Origin: JASFEQ01 sp050122535
GTDB lineage: Bacteria; Desulfobacterota; DSM-4660; Desulfatiglandales; HGW-15
Reading direction: 5' to 3'
Assembly (NCBI GenBank): GCA_050122535.1
Contig: JASFIT010000342.1
Coordinates: 1 to 5,259 of the forward strand
DNA length: 5,259 bases
The notes beneath the pieces were generated by a model. It was given only the letters and a program-made list of their open reading frames with translations. It did not search any database and was not told where the DNA came from. Within the stretch, counting starts at the first letter, position 1, and each line of letters opens with the position of its first letter. The translations under genes and the position numbers were made by a program. Shown here one piece after another: positions 1 to 5,083 of the stretch.

Positions 1-231
1 AAGGGGGCTTCGGACTATTTGGCCCTAAGAACCAAACACGAATCCGCCAGATCAGAACTGGAAACCAGCAGGAAAAATCTTCGGAAGGTCACCAGGGAAA
101 ACGAGGAATTGCGGTCTGCTCAAAGGATCAAATGGTTTATAACCGGGGCATCAGTAGTTGTCTTTGGACTTATTTTCGGGCTCATACTTGGAAAGAAACA
201 GAGGAGAAGGCGATCATCAATATATGAATAA
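1..231 (+). CDS. C-terminal part of an SH3-domain membrane protein (TIGR04211/YgiM-like), 5' end outside window
   Basis: The reading frame is open from base 1 and ends at TAA (229-231), giving 76 codons of a gene that begins before the window. The visible part holds a charged, coiled-coil-like helix (fragment residues about 8-42, ending in the motif ENEELRSAQRIKW). One hydrophobic membrane segment follows (about 45-63), then a short, very basic cytoplasmic tail (KKQRRRRSS). This order is typical of the C-terminus of 'SH and SH3 domain' proteins of the TIGR04211/YgiM type, which have a signal peptide, a bacterial SH3 domain, a coiled coil and a C-terminal anchor with the basic tail inside. The signal peptide and SH3 domain would lie outside the window, so the assignment rests on the tail alone. 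A TTG at 19 could serve as a start, but the open frame before it and the missing domains favour a truncated view of a longer gene. The gap to the next gene is 32 bp with no terminator, so co-transcription is possible. Confidence 0.75.
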   Translation, partial: KGASDYLALRTKHESARSELETSRKNLRKVTRENEELRSAQRIKWFITGASVVVFGLIFGLILGKKQRRRRSSIYE

Positions 232-263
232 CCTAGAAGGGGAAGGAAAAATAGGAGGTTGTA

Positions 264-629
264 ATGGCAAAATTGAGCGAAGAGGCCAAAAAAGCGATCG
301 CAGAGATTAAACCATCGCTTGTGGCCACATCGAATGCGGCCGGTAAGCCAAATGTTTCCGCAAAGGGTTCACTACGCGTTCTGGACGATGAATATGTTGT
401 TTTTGCAGACATCGCTTCTCCACGAACGGTGGCAAACATCAAAGAGAACCCGCAAGTAGCCGTCATCTGTCTTGATGCAACTGCCCGTAAAGGCTGTCGT
501 GTTTGGGGAAAGGGCGAGATCCTCAATTCAGGGCCGCTCTTCGACTCCATGACAGAGGAGTATGCGAAGAAAAAGATGGAGGTGAAGAATGTGATTAAAG
601 TGGCCGTAGAGGAGGTGGAGACTTTCTAG
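264..629 (+). CDS. pyridoxamine 5'-phosphate oxidase family protein (FMN-binding split barrel)
   Basis: A 121-residue protein starting at ATG 264 behind a near-perfect Shine-Dalgarno AGGAGGT (253-259, 4-nt spacer). The N-terminal part has the strand-turn-strand signature of small split-barrel flavoproteins (LVATSNAAGKPNVSAKG, residues 19-35). A helix that usually contacts the FMN phosphate follows (ASPRTVANIKENPQVAVICLD, about 51-71, in two adjoining pieces), then the GCRVWGKGEI strand (78-87). The length matches single-domain members of the family (about 120-140 residues). Such proteins dimerise and bind FMN or a related cofactor in the cytoplasm. Many are not true PNP oxidases, and this one lacks the longer C-terminal region of PdxH, so a vitamin B6 role should not be assumed. 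It lies just downstream of the SH3-domain gene on the same strand and converges on the oxidoreductase gene with a 45-bp gap. No clear intrinsic terminator is visible in that gap. Confidence 0.85.
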   Translation: MAKLSEEAKKAIAEIKPSLVATSNAAGKPNVSAKGSLRVLDDEYVVFADIASPRTVANIKENPQVAVICLDATARKGCRVWGKGEILNSGPLFDSMTEEYAKKKMEVKNVIKVAVEEVETF

Positions 630-674
630 GATTGCCTATTATCCCTCCGGTTTCTCCTCCGCTTCATGAAATGT

Positions 675-1817
675 TCATGGACTTTGTTCCGAAAGTTCTC
701 CAGAGACCTGGAACTTCCTCATGAATCTTCTGTCGATGTAATCTTTGAGAAGAAAATTGAACCTGCCATACCAGATCCACCCTTTCCTCGAAAAGATTGC
801 CCTTCCATCACCCAGGTTGAAAAGGAGCAGATATACTTCGCTCGTTTCAAAACGCTTCATCATTCCACCATCAAGGGCTGCCATAAGATTGTGATAAAGG
901 ATGGGATTTTGGCGAACCGCATACACGCCCACCTTATCTAAAGTCCTCCCTTGGAGGCTGATGCAGTCGCCCCCACCAAAGATCTCAGGGAATGCCACAC
1001 TCTGCAAATAATTATTTACGAGCAGCCCACCATCTTTACCAACCGGTAGACCCGATTCCTCGAAAAGCGCTGGAGGCCTGATACCCCATGCGAGAAACAG
1101 GAAATCAAATGCATACTCGCGGCCATCCTCCAAAAAGGCATTACCCGACTCAATCCGGCCAACACGTATGCCTTCTGTCACCTCAATGCCTCTCTCCTTT
1201 AAGGAATCCATCGCCAGTCCGCGCAACTTCTGAGGAAAGCGTGAGAGGAATTCTTGACCCGCCAACAGGGTAACCTTGGCAGCGATCCCATTATCATGAC
1301 CCAACTTCCAGAGGTTCCCGGATATTTCCAGCGCACTGGGACCACCGCCAACCACAAGAAGTCTCAGTTTCCCCGTCTTGCCAGATTCCAGAATCGCCTG
1401 ACGGGCCTCAGAAAGATGCTGGACTGGTTTGGCCGTATAAACATTCGGATCCGAAACGGGTGCTGAGCGCTCAGGGACATGGCTCCCCACGTTAAAAGAG
1501 GCCACGTCGTAGCCCACCTGCTCACCAGAGTTGAGAAAAAGGACACGTCGTTTCGGATCAACCCGCACAACAGTGTCCTGAACAAATGTTCCGCCCCGGT
1601 CTTCTACCATCTTCTGCACATGAAAACGCACTTCTTCTGACTTATAAATGCCCGAAAGCAATCCCGGACCCATACCGGAATAATAGTGATACGGGTAAGG
1701 GCTGATCAGGGTCACATGGTGTCCACACTCGGTATAATGGTCAAGCTTGGACATGACGGTCATATGCGCATGTCCGCCGCCCACCAAAACAAGCTGTTTT
1801 CTGGATGATCCACTCAA
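675..1817 (-). CDS. FAD/NAD(P)-dependent oxidoreductase, SelD-associated (TIGR03169-like) / NDH-2-related
   Basis: Read from TTG at 1817, the protein has 380 residues. The N-terminal FAD Rossmann motif is LVLVGGGHAH (residues 9-18); the GGGHAH form with histidines is characteristic of the oxidoreductase family found next to or fused to selenophosphate synthetase (TIGR03169). It is followed by LISPYPYHYYSGMGPGLLSG (about 38-57), also typical. The second, NAD(P)-binding Rossmann motif is VVGGGPSALE (155-164). The second FAD contact is IFGGGDC (279-285). The C-terminus ends in the family-like KDYIDRRFMRKF (358-369). No CxxC redox pair is apparent, so the enzyme resembles type II NADH dehydrogenases more than disulfide reductases. 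The substrate is unknown. The frame is open upstream to a TTG at 1895 (406 residues), but those 26 residues look like translated leader: AAGGAAG (1824-1830) sits 6 nt before the 1817 start, and the family normally begins just before the Rossmann motif. No selD is visible in the window. Confidence 0.85.
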   Translation of the reverse strand: MSGSSRKQLVLVGGGHAHMTVMSKLDHYTECGHHVTLISPYPYHYYSGMGPGLLSGIYKSEEVRFHVQKMVEDRGGTFVQDTVVRVDPKRRVLFLNSGEQVGYDVASFNVGSHVPERSAPVSDPNVYTAKPVQHLSEARQAILESGKTGKLRLLVVGGGPSALEISGNLWKLGHDNGIAAKVTLLAGQEFLSRFPQKLRGLAMDSLKERGIEVTEGIRVGRIESGNAFLEDGREYAFDFLFLAWGIRPPALFEESGLPVGKDGGLLVNNYLQSVAFPEIFGGGDCISLQGRTLDKVGVYAVRQNPILYHNLMAALDGGMMKRFETSEVYLLLFNLGDGRAIFSRKGWIWYGRFNFLLKDYIDRRFMRKFQVSGELSEQSP

Positions 1818-1823
1818 TGTATG

Positions 1824-1830
1824 CTTCCTT
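1824..1830 (-). promoter_or_regulatory. Ribosome binding site that favours the 1817 start
   Basis: On the minus strand AAGGAAG is followed by 6 nt and then TTG (1817-1815). The upstream candidate TTG at 1895 has no comparable purine-rich site before it, because the sequence there runs into the palindromic repeat. A GGGAGGGG run on the minus strand (about 1867-1874) lies after the 1895 codon and is followed only by an out-of-frame TTG. Confidence 0.55.
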
Positions 1831-1906
1831 GTTCGTATAAACGTTTCCGTCTCAGTAAGTTCAAAACCCCTCCCGCCCTGTAGACCGTGTTGCAATTCGA
1901 TAAAAC

Positions 1907-2026
1907 TGTCATTCCGGGCGAGCAGAATGATGTTGAGCGAGACCCGGAATCCAGGAAAGCCACAGGAAATCGTTCATTCTGGATCCCGTCTCGCATCCCG
2001 CTCCGCGGGCCTTGGCCGGGATGACA
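1907..2026. repeat. 120-bp imperfect palindromic repeat (REP/MITE-like dispersed element)
   Basis: The two halves are inverted copies. The outer ends TGTCATTCCGGG (1907-1918) and GCCGGGATGACA (2015-2026) match at 10 of 12 positions. The inner parts, GGAATCCAG on the left (1946-1954) and CTGGATCCC on the right (1979-1987), also pair, as do GCGAGAC (1938-1944) and GTCTCGC (1988-1994). Most differences are G:U-compatible in RNA. The whole would fold into one long hairpin with a tip near 1956-1978. Elements with these 'TGTCATTCCGG / CTGGATCCCG' ends are a recurring type of non-coding dispersed repeat in proteobacterial genomes (recalled, not searched). It encodes nothing, and short open frames crossing it are spurious. 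It sits directly upstream of the minus-strand oxidoreductase, so it probably lies in that gene's leader or promoter region. No target-site duplication is obvious. Confidence 0.75.
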
Positions 2027-2114
2027 AATTGCGAGATAGCCTGCTGCGAGAGATATACAGAGACCCTTTGAGGATCCGCAGTCAAGCCACTACTTTGAGA
2101 AGTGACAGTTGACT

Positions 2115-2143
2115 TTAGCATCTAAAGGCACCGGGATTATAAT
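2115..2143 (+). promoter_or_regulatory. Sigma70-type promoter candidate
   Basis: A perfect -10 hexamer TATAAT (2138-2143) lies 17 nt after TTAGCA (2115-2120), which matches 4 of 6 positions of the -35 consensus. A second -35-like sequence, TTGACT (2109-2114), is too far away (23 nt). The -35 region is covered by a perfect dyad, CTTTAG-CAT-CTAAAG (2113-2127), which looks like an operator. The -10 lies within the 12-bp palindrome GGATTATAATCC (2134-2145), so the same hexamer also reads leftward, with a poor TTGCGG -35 (2159-2164). Transcription would start near 2150 and run into the structured region ending at the terminator at 2313. Confidence 0.35.
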
Positions 2144-2149
2144 CCTGCC

Positions 2150-2313
2150 GAGCCTTCACCGCAATGATTAAAGCTAAATCAAATTAAAAGGCATAACGAG
2201 AGAGGCCACTCTTTTGTTGCCGCAAATCGATAGACACGCTAAAATATTAAGTAATTTCAGCTTTTGTCCCGCTTCCAGCTCCAGTAATTCCGTAAAAGGG
2301 GTGGAGCTTTTTT
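2150..2313 (+). ncRNA. Candidate small structured RNA (about 165 nt), family not recognised
   Basis: Between the promoter candidate and an intrinsic-terminator-like hairpin lies a stretch with no credible protein frame but three hairpins in a row. The first (2190-2221) has 13 base pairs: GGC, a 2-nt bulge, then AACGAGAGAG, closed by a GCCA loop and CTCTTTTGTTGCC. It includes two G:U pairs. The second (2238-2261) is weaker and AT-rich (GCT-AAAT paired with ATTT-AGC around one mismatch). The third is the terminator hairpin (2277-2308). The order promoter, stem-loops, terminator with U-run is what an independent small RNA gene would show. I do not recognise it as tmRNA, 6S, SRP RNA or a known riboswitch. 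Being more than 390 nt before the moxR-type gene and ending in a terminator, it is less likely to be that gene's leader. The ends are inferred, not seen. Confidence 0.35.
2277..2313 (+). terminator. Intrinsic (rho-independent) terminator-like hairpin with T-run
   Basis: AGCTCCA (2277-2283) pairs with TGGAGCT (2302-2308), giving a 7-bp stem around an 18-nt loop, directly followed by a run of six T (2308-2313). The loop is longer than ideal, which lowers the confidence. No protein gene ends just upstream on the plus strand, so if real it ends a non-coding transcript. Confidence 0.5.
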
Positions 2314-2456
2314 ATTTGAATCTCGAAAACCTGGTCCCTTGGACCATGTCAGGTGTGTTCAGCTATGCCTTGGCCGATAGAATGGGTTTTAAGTGAGCTA
2401 AAGTTAAGGTGCTCGCCTTTAGCGAGGCCAATTTTGAAACTGGGAAAGATCTTATT

Positions 2457-2597
2457 CACTTTAGTCATTTTAGGCCCGCCTGCCATGAGCCACTTGGGAG
2501 GGACGCTGCATTTCATCTCTTAAGGATCGTTGCTGAAGTCGTAAGTGGGGTTCCACGCAAGAAGGCATTGGCGGGCAGGCACTTTAGAGCACTTTAG
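2457..2597 (+). repeat. CACTTTAG repeats flanking a long-range inverted repeat
   Basis: CACTTTAG occurs at 2457-2464, 2580-2587 and 2590-2597, with a one-mismatch copy CATTTTAG at 2466-2473. Two copies lie on each side of an inverted repeat: GCCCGCCTGCCA (2474-2485) pairs with TGGCGGGCAGGC (2569-2580) at 11 of 12 positions, counting one G:U. The enclosed 83 nt can form further stems. The layout suggests either a compact mobile or dispersed repeat unit or a multi-site protein-binding region with a fold at its centre. It does not match a family I can name. Confidence 0.5.
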
Positions 2598-2652
2598 GCA
2601 CTCTGAAGGCGATGGTGTAGGGGGAGGAGGTTGTCTAGGAAAGTTTCAGATG

Positions 2653-2672
2653 CCCCGCGTTTCAACGCGGGG
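2653..2672. repeat. GC-rich perfect hairpin resembling an IS200/IS605-type right end
   Basis: CCCCGCGT (2653-2660) and ACGCGGGG (2665-2672) form a perfect 8-bp stem with a TTCA tetraloop, followed by AGTTTCAC (2673-2680). Hairpins of the form GCCCCGC...TTCA...GCGGGG followed by a TTCAC-like end are common at the right ends of IS200/IS605 and tnpB-type elements (recalled pattern). No transposase or TnpB gene is visible upstream, so this may be a relic or passenger end, or unrelated. As a terminator it lacks a T-run. It lies 35 bp before the MoxR-type start codon and could affect expression of that operon. Confidence 0.45.
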
Positions 2673-2706
2673 AGTTTCACTCTTACAATGAAGGGAACCT
2701 TGAATC

Positions 2707-3648
2707 ATGAATAACCTGAGCCCAAAAGAGATTTATCAGAGGATTACCCGGAACGTTGAAAAGGTCATGCGGGGGCACTCAGAGGCCATCAGAAAGCTGC
2801 TGGCAGGTTTTGTCGGTGGTGGCCATGTGCTGCTGGAAGACTATCCCGGAACCGGTAAGACCACATTGGCCAAGGCCCTCGCTCTTTCCATTGATGCGGC
2901 CTTTAAGCGCATCCAGTTTACACCCGATCTTCTCCCATCAGATATCCTTGGTGTTTCTATCTTTGACCAGCGTGATAAGGCCTTTCATTTCCATAAAGGG
3001 CCAGTCTTTACCAACATACTTCTGGCAGACGAGATCAATCGGGCCTCGCCCAGGACCCAATCAGCCCTTCTGGAGGCGATGGCAGAGAGACAGGTCAGCA
3101 TGGATGGTAAACTCCGACCCCTTGAGGAGCCTTTCTTTGTTATTGCCACCCAGAATCCTGTCGAGGCGCGAGGCACCTATCCCCTCCCTGAAGCCCAGAT
3201 GGACCGTTTTGCGCTTCAGTTTAGCCTCGGGTATGTGGCACCGGATGAGGAGGTGGCCGTACTCACAGACCAGATAGAAACCCACCCCATAGAAGACATT
3301 GCCCCTTGCGTTACGAGGGAGGACGTCCTGATATTGACCCAACACATGAAGCAGATACGGATCAGCGAAGAACTGAAGCGATACATCGTGGACCTGGTAA
3401 CCGCTACCCGATCTTACCAGGGGGTCAAATTGGGGGCGAGCCCAAGGGCCTCACTCTCCCTGATGAAGACTGCGAAGGCGATTGCCCTCTTTGATGGAGG
3501 CGAGTTTGTTACGCCCGAGCATATTCAGGAAATCGCAGTGCATGCTATCGCGCACAGGATGGTCATGGATCCCCAGGCGCGCTTTTCTGGCGCAACCGCT
3601 GAAGGGGTGGTGGAGGATATTCTAAAAAGCGTTCCTGTGCCCACGTAG
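2707..3648 (+). CDS. MoxR-family AAA+ ATPase
   Basis: A 313-residue protein, the usual length for MoxR ATPases. The motifs appear in order: Walker A EDYPGTGKTT (44-53, K51), the MoxR signature FTPDLLPSDILG (71-82), Walker B ILLADEIN (104-111, D108-E109), sensor 1 ATQNP (147-151, N150), the arginine-finger region MDRF (165-168, R167) and sensor 2 GASPRA (243-248, R247). All catalytic residues are intact, so an active cytoplasmic ATPase is expected. MoxR proteins act as chaperone-like remodellers, usually with DUF58 and von Willebrand A-domain partners, in maturing enzymes or envelope complexes. The start ATG at 2707 is preceded by GAAGGGA (2690-2696) with a 10-nt spacer, slightly long. It is the first gene of a plus-strand cluster, 82 bp before the DUF58 gene. 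The specific client is unknown, so no gene symbol is given. Confidence 0.93.
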   Translation: MNNLSPKEIYQRITRNVEKVMRGHSEAIRKLLAGFVGGGHVLLEDYPGTGKTTLAKALALSIDAAFKRIQFTPDLLPSDILGVSIFDQRDKAFHFHKGPVFTNILLADEINRASPRTQSALLEAMAERQVSMDGKLRPLEEPFFVIATQNPVEARGTYPLPEAQMDRFALQFSLGYVAPDEEVAVLTDQIETHPIEDIAPCVTREDVLILTQHMKQIRISEELKRYIVDLVTATRSYQGVKLGASPRASLSLMKTAKAIALFDGGEFVTPEHIQEIAVHAIAHRMVMDPQARFSGATAEGVVEDILKSVPVPT

Positions 3649-3730
3649 ATTTTCAAGTGGCAATCAGCCCTCATCAGCGGTCGGCCCTTGAAGCGGGTTC
3701 TGCACAACGGGGCTGAACTGAGAACCAAGC

Positions 3731-5083
3731 ATGATAAAACGATTTTTCTATTTGAGCTTTCGTGTCTTCCATTCGGTAAAATGCTGGATCATGAGACGAT
3801 TCACAAAGGCAGGATTGCTGGTTCTTGCTGGACTTGTAGCCTCTGCTGTGGTTGGGCTAGACACCCACCAAACCCTAGCCTATCAGGCGTTCACCTTCCT
3901 TTTGGCCCTATTGCTCACATCAATAGCCTGTGGCGTTCTTTTTCGGGCCCGTCTGACGGCTCAGCGGAAGCTACCCAAGTTTGGGACTGCAGAAGAGCCC
4001 CTCAGCTATCGAATCGAAATTAAAAACAGGACCCAAAAGAGACAGCTCGGCCTGTACCTCCGGGAAGACCTGGAGGCGTCGCGCCCTTCTTTTGAGGAGT
4101 TTTCAGGCGCTAGGGAGCCAGATGAGAAGAAACGCAACCCCTTTGACCGGGGCGTAGGCTATCATCGATGGCTGTGGCTCCTTTACAGGAAAAAGACGGC
4201 AAGGGTGGAGGAGCAATCTATCCCTGATCTTCCTTCTGGTGGAGAACAGGAAGTACACGCGCGGGTCGTTCCTTTGAGAAGGGGGCGTCTGAGGTTCGAT
4301 GGACTCGAGATTGTCCGTACCGATCCTTTCGGGCTGTGGAAGTCCTACAAAAAAATTCCCATGCCTCAAACTCTCCTGGTTCTACCCAAACGGTATCCAT
4401 TGCCGCCTATCCCTCTTCCAGGCACCAGGAAATACCAGCCTGGCGGTGTTGCACTGGCCTCTTCGGTAGGGGACTCAGAGGAGTTTTTGTCCCTGAGAGA
4501 TTACCGCCCCGGAGATCCTTTGCGACGAATCCACTGGAAAAGCTGGGCCAAGATGGGCGAGCCCATAGTCAAGGAATATCAGGACGAATTTTTCGTTCGG
4601 CATGCCCTCATATTGGATACCTTTCAGAAGACAGAACAGAGTGAGATCTTGGAAGAGGCCCTTTCTGTTGCGGCCTCTTTCGCCTATACCATCCAGACCC
4701 AGGAGTCCTTGCTGGACCTTATGTTTGTGGGAACCGAAGCCTATTGCTTCACGTCTGGGCGCGGCATTGCCCATGTGGACAGGCTGCTTGAAATCTTGGC
4801 CTCTGTCCGCGTATGCAGCGACAAACCCTTCAGCACGTTACACGCGCTGGTTATGGAGCGTGCCTCTCTCCTGAGTGGCTGTGTCTGTGTTCTGCTCTCT
4901 TGGGATGAGGACAGACGGAAACTGATTCATCTTCTAAAGGCCCTGGGTCTACCCGTACTGGTCCTGGTGATTACGGGTGAAGAAGCATCCCAACCCCCAG
5001 ATCCTGGACCCATGAAAAGCGAGCCTGAAAATCTCCACAGCCTTCAGGTGGGAAAAATCAAGGAGGGATTGTCCCAATTATGA
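3731..5083 (+). CDS. DUF58 domain-containing membrane protein
   Basis: A 450-residue protein with two N-terminal membrane segments (about 27-43 and 51-71). A cytoplasmic or peripheral region then includes RTDPFGLWK (196-204), a strand motif common in the family. The DUF58 hallmark YRPGDPLRRIHWKSWAK (258-274) is followed by the LILDT strand (293-297) of a degenerate von Willebrand A-like fold. DUF58 proteins are the standard partners of MoxR ATPases. Between residues about 115 and 165 there is a charged stretch with an aromatic RWLWLLYRKK segment, present in some family variants as I recall them. The start is uncertain. ATG 3731 has no clear Shine-Dalgarno, an in-frame TGA at 3719-3721 blocks earlier starts, and ATG 3791 (residue 21, MRRFTKAG) would match the usual family N-terminus better but also lacks a clear site. 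The stop overlaps the next start (ATGA, 5080-5083), indicating translational coupling. Confidence 0.9.
   Translation: MIKRFFYLSFRVFHSVKCWIMRRFTKAGLLVLAGLVASAVVGLDTHQTLAYQAFTFLLALLLTSIACGVLFRARLTAQRKLPKFGTAEEPLSYRIEIKNRTQKRQLGLYLREDLEASRPSFEEFSGAREPDEKKRNPFDRGVGYHRWLWLLYRKKTARVEEQSIPDLPSGGEQEVHARVVPLRRGRLRFDGLEIVRTDPFGLWKSYKKIPMPQTLLVLPKRYPLPPIPLPGTRKYQPGGVALASSVGDSEEFLSLRDYRPGDPLRRIHWKSWAKMGEPIVKEYQDEFFVRHALILDTFQKTEQSEILEEALSVAASFAYTIQTQESLLDLMFVGTEAYCFTSGRGIAHVDRLLEILASVRVCSDKPFSTLHALVMERASLLSGCVCVLLSWDEDRRKLIHLLKALGLPVLVLVITGEEASQPPDPGPMKSEPENLHSLQVGKIKEGLSQL

Larger units (their letters stand above)
2027..2706. other. Long non-coding intergenic region with clustered repeats and hairpins
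   Basis: No frame here has a credible protein: the plus-strand open frames at 2214-2396 and 2409-2597 lack ribosome binding sites and recognisable sequence. It holds the small-RNA candidate and, further right, several structures. TGGTCC-CTT-GGACCA is a short hairpin (2332-2346). Two competing hairpins occupy 2397-2426 (GCTAAAG/CTTTAGC and CTCGC/GCGAG). A long-range stem pairs 2474-2485 with 2569-2580, with a nested CCACTT (2490-2495) / AAGTGG (2543-2548). A GC-rich hairpin lies at 2653-2672. No convincing promoter for the downstream operon was found; TACAAT (2684-2689) lacks a good -35 and would leave almost no leader. Confidence 0.6.

Noticed and set aside
630..674. Bidirectional terminator between the converging genes
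   Set aside because: Only weak, interrupted complementarity and no T-run on either strand.
666..941. 91-codon plus-strand open frame antisense to the oxidoreductase
   Set aside because: It lies fully opposite the well-supported minus-strand gene, has no ribosome binding site and shows no recognisable domain.
1814..2121. Short open frames on both strands across the palindromic repeat
   Set aside because: They are translations of an inverted repeat; such repeats commonly give spurious small proteins, and no start signals are present.
2214..2396. 60-codon plus-strand open frame over the terminator-like hairpin
   Set aside because: No Shine-Dalgarno, low-complexity start (serine run) and it crosses the hairpin and T-run; the RNA structure explains the segment better.
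2409..2597. 62-codon frame considered as a remnant of a TnpB C-terminus
   Set aside because: Apart from lying before an IS605-like hairpin, its residues show no zinc-ribbon cysteines or catalytic motif, so no protein claim can be made.
2653..2672. Hairpin as an intrinsic terminator or single CRISPR repeat
   Set aside because: There is no T-run after it on either strand and no second copy at CRISPR-like spacing.
2661..2689. Promoter directly before the MoxR gene (TACAAT at 2684-2689)
   Set aside because: The matching -35 position reads TTCAAC (3 of 6) inside the hairpin, and transcription would begin within the ribosome binding site.
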